A DNA stretch of 64,000 bases from NCBI GenBank assembly GCA_003135055.1, contig PLDF01000505.1, positions 18,263 to 82,262 of the forward strand, in the 5' to 3' direction. The translations under genes were made by a program, and so were the position numbers. The notes under the pieces were generated by a model that was not told the origin of the DNA, made no database searches, and was given only the letters and a program-made list of their open reading frames with translations. Each line of letters opens with the position of its first letter. The first letter of the stretch is position 1. Source of the stretch: Bryobacterales bacterium. Lineage in GTDB: Bacteria > Acidobacteriota > Terriglobia > Bryobacterales > Bryobacteraceae. Shown in pieces: positions 43,382 through 52,490 of the stretch.

Positions 43382-43806
43382 ACCAAGTCCCATGGATTGA
43401 AGATCGTGACGCCAAGACCAGCGAAGTCTTTTACGTTGCGTGTGACGACCGTCAGGTCATGCTCCAGCGCGGTTGCGGCGATCTGGCCATCGGGCACATG
43501 GAGTGGTCTCCCCGCAAGTTGCCGCTGGCCCTCCAAAACGCCCCACCGCTCAGCGATGGATCGTATAACTGACAGAACGCGGCCGGAAAATAGGATCGAT
43601 AGATCGGCTTCAACCCAGGCTTCGAGCGCCTCTCTCCGCTTTCCCGGTGGTAGCAAGATGATTCCTTTACGGAGCTCGCCGAAACTCACCGCGCTGATGA
43701 ACAACATTTCGAGGGCCTGCGCGGCAATCCACGTTTTAACCTTTGTCTCGGGCTGGGGCCGTACCAACTCGGACGGAACGTTGGTATCCAACAGGAATCC
43801 CCTCAT
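43378..43806 (-). CDS. PIN-domain toxin (VapC/FitB-like)
   Basis: The 142-residue PIN protein is full length: FLLDTNVPSELVRPQPETKV holds the first Asp motif, SFGELRKGI the Glu, and VPDGQIAATALEHDLTVVTR then NVKDFAGLGVTIFNPW the C-terminal acidic motif. It is probably a ribonuclease toxin. Its start overlaps the antitoxin stop (ATGA) and its stop overlaps the start of recombinase copy a (ATGA), forming a three-gene coupled unit. It appears intact. Confidence 0.88.
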   Translation of the reverse strand: MRGFLLDTNVPSELVRPQPETKVKTWIAAQALEMLFISAVSFGELRKGIILLPPGKRREALEAWVEADLSILFSGRVLSVIRSIAERWGVLEGQRQLAGRPLHVPDGQIAATALEHDLTVVTRNVKDFAGLGVTIFNPWDLV

Positions 43807-44063
43807 TCAAAATCGACGGGGCGGGCAAAGGAGGGGTTGCGTCTAAAGAGTGTATCCACTTCTTCGTCCGTCAGCACGCCCCGCACCTTGGCGCATGCAT
43901 CGATCACTTCCTGCCCAGTACGCCGTGGCAGTTGTGCGGCCGGAAGATGGACGGCCTCTTCGAGTAACGTTGCGACGTAAGCCTCAACCGGCCTCCCGCG
44001 CATGGACGCCCGACGCGCCAATTCGGCCTCGACCTCCGGCCGGACGTCAACCGTGATTGTCAT
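43803..44063 (-). CDS. VapB-like antitoxin
   Basis: From ATG 44063 the protein reads MTITVDVRPEVEAELARRAS (ribbon-helix-helix-like start) and ends RRTGQEVIDACAKVRGVLTD with EEVDTLFRRNPSFARPVDF, 86 residues. It is a paralogue of the antitoxin at 46477-46770. The track start 34 codons earlier would run through the conserved inter-cassette block and is rejected. ATGA overlap with the PIN toxin indicates coupling. A ggag-like site (RC of tcctcc) precedes the ATG. Confidence 0.85.
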   Translation of the reverse strand: MTITVDVRPEVEAELARRASMRGRPVEAYVATLLEEAVHLPAAQLPRRTGQEVIDACAKVRGVLTDEEVDTLFRRNPSFARPVDFE

Positions 44064-44118
44064 GCATATCCTCCAGAGCTTAACCGTACCGCCGCCTGTA
44101 TCTGAAGTCAATGAAAAC

Positions 44119-44195
44119 AGCGCTACATAACGTCCTTTTTGTGTCTGGTAATACGCGTAACGCATTGAAACTAAGTAGCTTATTCCTTAAGCTGC
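44119..44195. repeat. conserved inter-cassette block A
   Basis: About 77 bp starting agcgctacataa and ending with gcttattccttaagctgc match block B at 45961-46035 at roughly 80%. Both lie between the end of a truncated recombinase and the next antitoxin start. It is a candidate recombination site or shared promoter. Confidence 0.7.
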
Positions 44196-44491
44196 CCGGG
44201 GCTCTGCTTCTGTCGTGCGCGGCGGCGGCTCGGTCCGCGCGCGTAGCTCGCGTCGTTCGCTCGGACGGCTATACACGGCCACCTGCACCGGCTGAACGTC
44301 ACTCCCTGCCCTTCACACCAGCGCAGAAAGGCGCCCGCGGCCCGCGCATTAGCTGCCCGCGTGTTACGGTTGCGGATGTTGACGGTGAAGAATTCGAGGA
44401 AGCGCAGTGCGGCCCGATCCCCGGCTACGGCGATGAGTGCCGGAAGTACAAGCGGGCGCGTGTTCGTGGCGGCCAGTTGCGCGGCCATCAT
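44187..44491 (-). pseudogene. truncated tyrosine recombinase, copy b (core-binding domain only)
   Basis: It starts at ATG 44491, inside ATGATG where the TGA closes the upstream DUF3368 frame. It reads VLPALIAVAGDRAALRFLEF, NIRNRNTRAANARAAGAFLR and WCEGQGV; a frameshift follows and DVQPVQVAVYSRPSERREL continues in the next frame to a stop at 44187. The catalytic domain is absent. Confidence 0.72.
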
Positions 44492-44878
44492 CGTTCCTCG
44501 GACCCTTTATTCTTGTTGAGCAGCTCACCCAGTAAAGCGAGCGGAATCGGAATGTCGTGAGTTTGAGCGCCGAGACCGCATGCGCGAAATCAGTCAGTGT
44601 ATGCTCAGCAGCGAGGTCGAGGACTCCCAGCGTGCCAGTTACGTTCAGGCCCTGTCTTTCCGCAGCAATTACGCCCTTGCGGTCATCCATCAACAACAGG
44701 TCGGCATGGAGTCGAGAGGCCAATGCGATAGCCGCAGCTTCGCCCTTGCGATTCCAGCGGAAAGCGTGACGGCGGGCGACTCTGCGACTTCAAGCCAGGC
44801 AGGGGCGGCGACGGCCCAGCGTTGGACGGATGCCGGGGCGAGTTCGTGAGAAAGCTCGGCCAGCACAATGCTGGGAAA
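44488..44878 (-). pseudogene. truncated, frameshifted DUF3368 toxin
   Basis: It lacks the N-terminal Asp motif and begins at a junction with recombinase copy c. It reads IVLAELSHELAPASVQRWAV, PAWLEVAESPAVTLSAG, then in another frame RWNRKGEAAAIALASRLHAD, LLLMDDRKGVIAAERQGLNV and TGTLGVLDLAA. A last frameshift leads to ALLGELLNKNKGSEER and stop. DUF3368 proteins are PIN-like toxins. Confidence 0.72.
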
Positions 44879-45184
44879 CCAGTCGAATAGCATGCGGATA
44901 CAGGCGAGATGTTGCTTGACCGTGGGATCTGCGCCTGCCCTTGCAGCAGCCCGATAAATGCGGCCACATGAACCGGCTGAACGCCGGCAATGGACGTGAC
45001 ACCTTGCCCTTCGCACCATCGCAGGAAAGCTTCGGCAGCGTGGCCATAAGCGGCCCGCGTGTTCCGGTTCCGGATGTTGACTGTGAAGTATTCAACGAAG
45101 CGCAGCGACGCCCGCTCCGCCGCATTGGCGACCAAAGCCGGAAGCACGGGGCGTGCGTGGCGACTGGTTGGTCAGCGCGGTCAT
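44879..45184 (-). pseudogene. truncated tyrosine recombinase, copy c
   Basis: It starts at ATG 45184 overlapping the DUF3368 stop (ATGA), with one early frameshift. It reads LPALVANAAERASLRFVEYF, NIRNRNTRAAYGHAAEAFLR, VQPVHVAAFIGLLQGQ and, in a neighbouring frame, DPTVKQHLACIRMLFDW. This is the longest N-terminal domain in the set. At the Trp it is joined without a stop to the middle of a DUF3368 gene. Confidence 0.72.
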
Positions 45185-45665
45185 GGTTTGTCCAGCCTCT
45201 TATGTTTGTTGAGCAGAGATTGCAGGAGCGCTTCAGGCCGCCGAAAGCTTGTGCCTTCCAGCTTGCGGATTGCATCGGCGAAATCAACCAGGCCGCGCCC
45301 GGCAGCAAGATCGAGTACGCCGAGGGTACCGGTGACGCGAAGCCCTTGTTGTCTGGCGGCGCGAATGCCCCTGCGGTCGTCGATTAACAGCAGGTCTGCG
45401 TGCATGGCAGCCGCCAGAGCGATAGCCGCCGCTTCGCCTTTGCGATTCCAGTTGAAAGAGTTACATCTGGCGTCTGTGCGATCTCCATCCATGCGGGAAA
45501 ATCAGCGATCCAACGCTGAACGGCTAGCGGCGCGAGTGGGTTGGAGAGTTCAGTCTGAACGGCGGCAGGTAGCACCATTCGTTCAAACATGCGAGGCAGA
45601 AGATCGATGTGGCCGATCAGGATCAGGTAATTGACGGGGCCAGTGTCGGCGATTACCAGCCGCAC
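45181..45665 (-). pseudogene. DUF3368 PIN-like toxin with a frameshift
   Basis: The N-terminal part (track ORF 45384-45665) reads MRLVIADTGPVNYLILIGHI and ends PDVTLSTGIAKAK out of frame. The C-terminal part (45181-45492) reads NWNRKGEAAAIALAAAMHAD, LLLIDDRRGIRAARQQGLRV and TGTLGVLDLAA. Together they form a full DUF3368 protein with one shift near 45440. The truncated neighbour has a shift at the same place. It starts 5 bases after its UPF0175 antitoxin. Confidence 0.75.
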
Positions 45666-45670
45666 GGGTT

Positions 45671-45919
45671 TTACATTCCCAGTTCTTTGAGCGATCTACG
45701 TTCTTCCTCAAAGTCTTCGAGGGTGTATTCTTCGAACACGCCGTGAGACTTAAGGAAGCCATCCACCTGAATACGGGCCAGGCTGAGCGTGTCGCATAGT
45801 TGTACTTCGGTGATGCGACCGGCCCTGAGTTCTTCCAGAGCAAAGGCTTCGAGTGCGCGGCGCGGCAGGTCGTCGGTAGTGGTGACCAGGTCGTCCGGGA
45901 TCTGAAAGGTGACTTCCAT
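45671..45919 (-). CDS. UPF0175-family antitoxin
   Basis: The 82-residue protein reads MEVTFQIPDDLVTTTDDLPR, RALEAFALEELRAGRITEVQ, LCDTLSLARIQVDGFLKSHG and VFEEYTLEDFEEERRSL, matching UPF0175 throughout. UPF0175 and DUF3368 genes commonly pair as antitoxin and toxin. It is intact although its toxin gene is frameshifted. The conserved block B lies just upstream and probably holds its promoter. Confidence 0.88.
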   Translation of the reverse strand: MEVTFQIPDDLVTTTDDLPRRALEAFALEELRAGRITEVQLCDTLSLARIQVDGFLKSHGVFEEYTLEDFEEERRSLKELGM

Positions 45920-45960
45920 AGAACCACCCTAACCCGTGGGGGAAACGGAGTCAAGCGTAT

Positions 45961-46035
45961 AGCGCTACATAACTTTCTTCGTGTCGGGTAATAGCGTAAT
46001 GCATTGAAATTAAATAGCTTATTTCTTCAGATTGC
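45961..46035. repeat. conserved inter-cassette block B
   Basis: agcgctacataactttcttc through gcattgaaattaaatagctt matches block A (44119-44195) in the same orientation and the same position relative to the genes. Confidence 0.7.
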
Positions 46036-46299
46036 TCTCGGCGCCGACCGCTCGCGCCGAAGCTGCTCGACATACGCGGCGACATGCGAAGGCTGCACGC
46101 GCCGAGCGCGTCACTCCCTGCCCTTCACACCAGCGCAGAAAGTCGCCCACGGCCCGCGCATTAGTTGCCCGCGTGTTGCGGATGTTGACGGTGAAGAATT
46201 CGAGGAAGCACGGTGCGACCCGATCCCCGCCGTCGGCGATGAGTGCTGGAAGTCGCCAGCGATGGTAGCTGAGGGAACGACCGATTGAATGGTCGTCAT
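46027..46299 (-). pseudogene. truncated tyrosine recombinase, copy d
   Basis: It starts at ATG 46299 (MTTIQSVVPSATIAGDF), overlapping the PIN-remnant stop as ATGA. After one frameshift it reads LPALIADGGDRVAPCFLEFF, FLRWCEGQGVT and, in the next frame, RRVQPSHVAAYVEQLRRERS to a stop at 46027. The catalytic domain is absent. Confidence 0.72.
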
Positions 46300-46480
46300 G
46301 CCGAATCCCAAGGGTAGAGGAGAACCAGCCCGAAGCCGTTTCCAGTTCGCCGATGCTCACGACGCTTAGAAACAACGCGCTGATATCCTGGGCAGCTACC
46401 CTGCCCTTCACTTTTGGTTCGGGGCGGAGACGCATCAACTCGGAAGGAATGTTGGTGTCCGGAAGAAAGCCGCCGTTCAC
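46296..46480 (-). pseudogene. PIN toxin with internal deletion
   Basis: It reads FLPDTNIPSELMRLRPEPKV, KGRVAAQDISALFLSVVSIG and ELETAS, then jumps, out of frame, to the PIN C-terminus GLVLLYPWDSA and stop. About 80 residues are missing compared with the intact paralogue at 43378. In the original frame the ORF runs on into recombinase copy d (track ORF 46019-46480). Confidence 0.75.
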
Positions 46481-46770
46481 GACAGGTCCACGGGCCGGGC
46501 CCCCGAGGGATTGCGGGTGAACATCCGATCAATCTCTTCGTCGGTAAGCAAACCACGGATTTCCGCGAAAGCGTCGATGATCGCTTGCCCGGTGCGGCGT
46601 TCGGGTTGAGTTGGTTCGGCTGTGGCCGCCGCCGGTTGCTGGCTGGATATGGGATTGACGGCGCCTTCGAGCAAGGCCGCGGCGACCACCTCAACCGGTT
46701 GGCCCTGAGCGGCAGCCTGTCTGGCAAGCTCGGCCTGAACCTCGGGTCTGAGATCAACAGTGATCGTCAT
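46477..46770 (-). CDS. VapB-like antitoxin, second paralogue
   Basis: The 97-residue protein reads MTITVDLRPEVQAELARQAA and ends FAEIRGLLTDEEIDRMFTRN with PSGARPVDLS. It is clearly paralogous to the antitoxin at 43803-44063, with an extra Ala/Pro linker in the middle. Its stop overlaps the start of the broken PIN gene (ATGA). An aaaggaggg-type ribosome binding site precedes the ATG. It is intact while its toxin is not. Confidence 0.85.
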   Translation of the reverse strand: MTITVDLRPEVQAELARQAAAQGQPVEVVAAALLEGAVNPISSQQPAAATAEPTQPERRTGQAIIDAFAEIRGLLTDEEIDRMFTRNPSGARPVDLS

Positions 46771-46839
46771 GTGTCGGCCCTCCTTTCAAGCCATCCCCCA
46801 CCCTACCCCGTCGCGTCTGCCAGCGTCAACCGTTTGGCG

Positions 46840-47012
46840 CACCTGCCCTTCACACCAGCGCATACGCAGCCCGCGTGTTGAGGTTGCGAATATAGACGGT
46901 GAAGAATCCTGGAAGCGCCGCGCGCCCCGATCCCCGGCTCGCCGATGAGTGGCGGCAACTGTAGTTCCGTGGAAGACGTTGCCCATACGAGCACCGCTCC
47001 CTGAGCGTTCAT
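46840..47012 (-). pseudogene. truncated tyrosine recombinase, copy e (shortest)
   Basis: It starts at ATG 47012, overlapping the parE stop (ATGA). LPPLIGEPGI is followed, in other frames, by a degraded FFTVYIRNLNTRAAYA-like stretch and RWCEGQV. Several small deletions have occurred. It is recognisable only by comparison with copies a-d. Confidence 0.6.
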
Positions 47013-47326
47013 AAAGGCCGTCCTTCCAGAGCCTTTTTCAGGTCGCGCTTGCCGTGCAGGACGGCGACGACTTGCAGCGGAGCGGAATCGGGCATATAGA
47101 CAATGACGTAATTGGAAAACTTCGGTAGCGTCCAGAAGCGCACCGGCAGCAGCGTTATGTCTTGCCGCTTGGTTCCCATCAGAGGGTGCTTCGCCAGTCG
47201 CCGACAGGTCGCGACGATTTCCATCTCCACCCGGTCGGCGGCATCCCGGCTATGCTCGGCGATGAACCACCAGATGGCGTCAAGGTCTTCCGTCGCCTGC
47301 GGCGTGAACTGAAACGGCGCATTCAT
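47009..47326 (-). CDS. ParE/RelE-family toxin
   Basis: The 105-residue protein reads FTPQATEDLDAIWWFIAEHS, VEMEIVATCRRLAKHPLMGT, then RFWTLPKFSNYVIVYMPDSA and LQVVAVLHGKRDLKKAL, a complete ParE/RelE-type toxin. Its start overlaps the antitoxin stop (ATGA) and its stop overlaps recombinase copy e (ATGA). It appears intact. ParE proteins target gyrase and RelE proteins cleave mRNA; which applies here cannot be told. Confidence 0.88.
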   Translation of the reverse strand: MNAPFQFTPQATEDLDAIWWFIAEHSRDAADRVEMEIVATCRRLAKHPLMGTKRQDITLLPVRFWTLPKFSNYVIVYMPDSAPLQVVAVLHGKRDLKKALEGRPL

Positions 47327-47598
47327 CCCTGCGGCAGCAGCCGCTCGGAGCGTCTTTGCCGCAGGATCTCAATCGCCGCGTCCCCGTCGATCAGTTCGCC
47401 GCGCTCGGCCTGAGCAAAGCCTGTCTCGATATGGGCGGCGAGGGCCTCGCGCTGGTCAAACATCCAGTCTTCAAGATCGAGTTGTTCGCGGATGATCTCA
47501 AAGGCCTGATCGAGAACCTCGCCGGGGTTCCGATAAGCTCCGGACCGGACAGCCAGATCGATCACACGCTGCTGTTCAGGCTTCAGGTCGATTGACAT
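47323..47598 (-). CDS. ParD-type antitoxin
   Basis: From ATG 47598 the protein reads MSIDLKPEQQRVIDLAVRSG, AYRNPGEVLDQAFEIIREQL and ends in an acidic, helical tail (AERGELIDGDAAIEILRQRR), 91 residues, as in ParD/CopG antitoxins. gggaggg precedes the ATG by 5 bases, so the track start 14 codons earlier is rejected. It is the first gene of the ParDE-recombinase cassette and is intact. Confidence 0.86.
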   Translation of the reverse strand: MSIDLKPEQQRVIDLAVRSGAYRNPGEVLDQAFEIIREQLDLEDWMFDQREALAAHIETGFAQAERGELIDGDAAIEILRQRRSERLLPQG

Positions 47599-47664
47599 CG
47601 TGTCCCTCCCTTCCAAAGGTAACTGTTTCTCGCCGACCACGCTAGCCCACCGCGCGCCCGTGCC

Positions 47665-47897
47665 TCAAGAATAAGACGCCGACCGCTCGCGCCGCAGCAA
47701 CTCGGCACACGCGGCGACATGCGCCGGCTGCACGCGGCGAGCGCGTCAAATCCCCTCCGCTTCGCACCAGCGCAGAAGGCAACCGCGGCCCGCGCATACG
47801 CAGTCCGCGTGTTGCGGTTGCGAATGTTTACGGCGAAGAATTCGAGGAAGCGCCGTGCGGCTCGATCTCCAGCGCTGGCGATGAGCGCTGGTGTCCG
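47665..47897 (-). pseudogene. truncated tyrosine recombinase, copy f
   Basis: My minus-strand reading gives PALIASAGDRAARRFLEFFA, VNIRNRNTRTAYARAA, RWCEAEGI and, after a shift, RRVQPAHVAACAELLRRERS then a stop at 47665. It has lost its start and its toxin. It lies at the upstream border of the block, next to the 117-bp duplication. Confidence 0.65.
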
Positions 47898-47990
47898 CTG
47901 ACACAGCTTCGAGGAATATAAGATGCGGCCGGAACAAGCGCAACTGCCTGATGACTTATACGGCCTCCCAGGAGTTGACGATCGAAGACA

Positions 47991-49402
<1,412 letters not shown>

Positions 49403-49629
49403 GTTACCTGAACACAATTCCGACAGGTGGTACGCCTGGCCGCCTAGCGCTGCTCCGGGGGTGCTTAAGCTATGCGGTGCGTCTGCGGGATGGTTGCGCA
49501 ATGCCCGTTCGGCAATGCCGCGGACCAGGTTCCGTTCCGAATCGATCCGCGAATCGAACAACATCTTTGCATCTGGCCTTCGAGGGGCGATAATGACATG
49601 ACAAGACCCCGTTGTTCGAGGAGTAAGGA

Positions 49630-52122
49630 ATGTACGCGCGCCGGGAACTTTTTTGGGTAGCTGTCTTGGCAGCTGTATTGGGTTTTGCCACATGGCTTCC
49701 CGCTCAATCCGACCGGGCCGAGAATCTGCAGAACCCGTTTGCGGGCGATGCCGCGGCGCTGGCGGCAGGCAAGGTTATTTTCAGCGCTTCATGCCAGTCG
49801 TGCCACTCGGCTAACGGAAGCGCTTCGTCCTTCGCTAATGGCGCCTTCCAGCGCGGCGGCGCGGACGGCGAGATCTTTCTCAACATCCGTAATGGCGTCC
49901 GCAACACAGCCATGCCTCCCTATGCCCGGCTGAGTACGGATCAGATCTGGCAGGTGGTGACGTACCTGCGCAGCCTTGCCGCTACCGGGGCGGTTGCCAC
50001 ATCCGCGGCGCCCCCAGCGTCTGCCGCCGCGGCAGTTCCCGCACCCGGCGACCCCGTCAACGGAGAGCTTGTCTTCGCGGGCAAAGGGGCCTGCCTGAGT
50101 TGCCATCAGTTCAACGGAAAGGGCCTCGCCATCGGCCCCGACCTCACTTCTTCGGCTTTGACCGCCGCTCAATTGCAGGCCCTGATTGCCAACCCGAATG
50201 CCGCCGCGCCAGCCACAGCGGGCGCGCCGGCCGCACAAGGGGGACGCGGGGGACGCGGCTTCGGCCGTGGCGGCAATACCGGTCGCGCCACCGTCACGGC
50301 TACAACCGCCGACGGCAGAGTCTACAAGGGCACGCGCAAATCGCAGGACTCTTTCACGATTCAGATCGTCGACACTACTGGCGCATTCCGGTCCTTTGAT
50401 CGCGCTGAATTGAAGGATCTGAAGATCGACGCCACATCTCTTATGCCATCCGACTATGGCACGCGTCTCACCGCGAATGAGATCCGCGACATCGCCGCTT
50501 ATTTGAAAGCGTCCTCCGACCCCAGCGCCCCCGCGGATTCCGCTCACAGCGTCCTTTCATGGAATCGCCTTCTTAACGCCGCGAAGGAACCCGCCAACTG
50601 GCTTACCTACTGGGGCGATCTCGCGGGCACACACTATTCGGGTCTGTCGGAAATCACTGCCGCGAACGTTAAGAACCTGCAGGCACAGTGGATGGCGCCG
50701 CTCACCGATGGCCAGAACCAGGCCACGCCTCTGGTGGTGGACGGCATCATGTATACCACCGGACCGGTCGGCCCTGCGAACGCCGGTTCGACCAAGGTCT
50801 TCGCGCTCGATGCCAAAACCGGCCGTCAGTTGTGGCGCTTCGACCGTCCCCAAAAGGTCAGGAATCAGTATGAGAATAATCGCTCGAACCGCGGCGTAGC
50901 GATCCTCGACAACCGGCTTTTCGTCGGTACGCTCGATGCCGCGCTGATCGCGATCGACGCGCACACCGGCAAGCAGCTCTGGGAAGTTCAATTGGCCGAC
51001 GCCATGGCCGGCTACGAGCTTACGGCGCCCCCGCTGGTCGTGAAAGACAAAATCATCACGGGCATCTCGGGCGGCGAGTTCGGCATCCGCGGATTCATCG
51101 AAGCCTATGACCCGGCGACGGGCAAGAAACTATGGCGCTTTAACGCGATCCCCGGGCCGGGCGAGTTCGGCAACGAGACATGGCTCGGCGACAGCTGGCA
51201 GCACGGGTCCGGCGGCACATGGATGCCCGGCGTCTACGATCCCGAACTCAACACCCTCTATTGGACCGTCGGCAACCCGGGGCCGAATTTAAACGGCGAC
51301 GTTCGCAAGGGAGACGACCTTTTCACCTGCTCCGTGGTCGCTCTCGACGCCGATACCGGGGTTCGCAAATGGCACTACCAGTTCACCCCCAACGACACGC
51401 ACGACTGGGACTCTAACCAGGATACGATTCTGGTTGACAGAATGTGGCACGGTCAGCCCCGCAAACTCATGCTGCACGCCGACCGCAACGGAGTCTTCTA
51501 TGTGCTTGACCGCGTGACTGGCAAGCTGCTTTCGGCTACGCCGTTTGTACGAACCAGCTGGGTCAAGGAATGGGACGACAATGGCCGTCCCATATTTCTC
51601 GACGGCTGGCGCGCGACGCCTGAGGGCGTGACCGTCTATCCTTCTTTGGGTGGCGGAACGAATTTTCAGGCGCCGTCTTACAGTCCGAAGACCGGCTGGT
51701 ATTACCTGGTGTATCATGACTCGCCCGGGAATTTTTCGGCCGGTCCGCAGGCTTACGAGGAGGGCCGGCAGTACCAGGGCCGTGGCAATGGCGGCGGATT
51801 CGGCGGTCCGCCGCCTGGCGCTGCGCCCAATACGGCAGGCGTGATGGCGATCGATCCGGAAAACGGCAAAGTTCAATGGAGATATAACATCTCGCAGATG
51901 GCGCTCTCGCCCGGCCTCATGGCAACCGCCGGTGGCGTCGTCTTCTGTGCCACAACAGAAGGGTATTTCATCGCCCTCGATGCGGTGACAGGCAAACTCC
52001 TGTGGCTCTATGCGGCTGGAGGCCCGCTTTCCTCGTCGCCGATGAGTTACTCGTTGGACGGCAGACAATATATCGCAGTTTCGGGCTCTGGTGCTGTATT
52101 CAGCTTCGCCTTACCCAAATAG
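49630..52122 (+). CDS. PQQ dehydrogenase fused to an N-terminal diheme cytochrome
   Basis: The 830-residue secreted enzyme has a signal anchor (ELFWVAVLAAVLGFATWLPA) and two N-terminal cytochrome c domains (CQSCH about residue 55, CLSCH about 157). A small beta domain follows (ATTADGRVYKGTRKSQDSFT), then a quinoprotein propeller (FALDAKTGRQLWRFDRP, VVALDADTGVRKWHYQFTPN) with the DWDSNQ active-site motif. Usual quinohemoproteins carry the heme at the C-terminus, so this order is less common. Its layout equals the separate cytochrome plus PQQ genes at 37.9-40.4 kb. gaggagtaagga precedes the ATG. Confidence 0.92.
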   Translation: MYARRELFWVAVLAAVLGFATWLPAQSDRAENLQNPFAGDAAALAAGKVIFSASCQSCHSANGSASSFANGAFQRGGADGEIFLNIRNGVRNTAMPPYARLSTDQIWQVVTYLRSLAATGAVATSAAPPASAAAAVPAPGDPVNGELVFAGKGACLSCHQFNGKGLAIGPDLTSSALTAAQLQALIANPNAAAPATAGAPAAQGGRGGRGFGRGGNTGRATVTATTADGRVYKGTRKSQDSFTIQIVDTTGAFRSFDRAELKDLKIDATSLMPSDYGTRLTANEIRDIAAYLKASSDPSAPADSAHSVLSWNRLLNAAKEPANWLTYWGDLAGTHYSGLSEITAANVKNLQAQWMAPLTDGQNQATPLVVDGIMYTTGPVGPANAGSTKVFALDAKTGRQLWRFDRPQKVRNQYENNRSNRGVAILDNRLFVGTLDAALIAIDAHTGKQLWEVQLADAMAGYELTAPPLVVKDKIITGISGGEFGIRGFIEAYDPATGKKLWRFNAIPGPGEFGNETWLGDSWQHGSGGTWMPGVYDPELNTLYWTVGNPGPNLNGDVRKGDDLFTCSVVALDADTGVRKWHYQFTPNDTHDWDSNQDTILVDRMWHGQPRKLMLHADRNGVFYVLDRVTGKLLSATPFVRTSWVKEWDDNGRPIFLDGWRATPEGVTVYPSLGGGTNFQAPSYSPKTGWYYLVYHDSPGNFSAGPQAYEEGRQYQGRGNGGGFGGPPPGAAPNTAGVMAIDPENGKVQWRYNISQMALSPGLMATAGGVVFCATTEGYFIALDAVTGKLLWLYAAGGPLSSSPMSYSLDGRQYIAVSGSGAVFSFALPK

Positions 52123-52141
52123 AGTTCTGAGACGACCATCC

Positions 52142-52490
52142 ATGAAATAAATCGACGCCGGTTTCCCGCACGGCCCAGACCGCAGTCGCTTTGGGGCTGC
52201 TCGCGGCGCTTCCCGCCGTTGCGCAATACTCCGCCCGGCAGGAAGGCGATCTCGTCCACCTTGAGGACGCGAAGAATCACACCGTCGTCTCAGTTATCAC
52301 CTCAGTAGGCAATGTCGCCTATGAAATGAAAGTCAACGGGACGAATGTGCTCTATTTTCCCTTTGCCACGATCAACGACTTCAGACAGAGGGACGGCTTG
52401 AGCGGAATTCCTTTCTAGGGCTGTGGGCCAATCGTCTGGATGAACCCGCGTTTTGTGCCAACGGGAAAAAGTTTACGTTTACGGGGCCAC
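52142..52490 (+). pseudogene. 5' fragment of an aldose 1-epimerase-like gene
   Basis: The frame after a shifted start (ATG 52142) reads TAQTAVALGLLAALPAVAQY (signal peptide), DLVHLEDAKNHTVVSVITSV, NGTNVLYFPFATINDF and LSGIPF. A missing base gives a stop, after which the family text goes on as LGLWANRLDEPAFCANGKKF in another frame. It then ends where a different gene begins. Confidence 0.6.
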
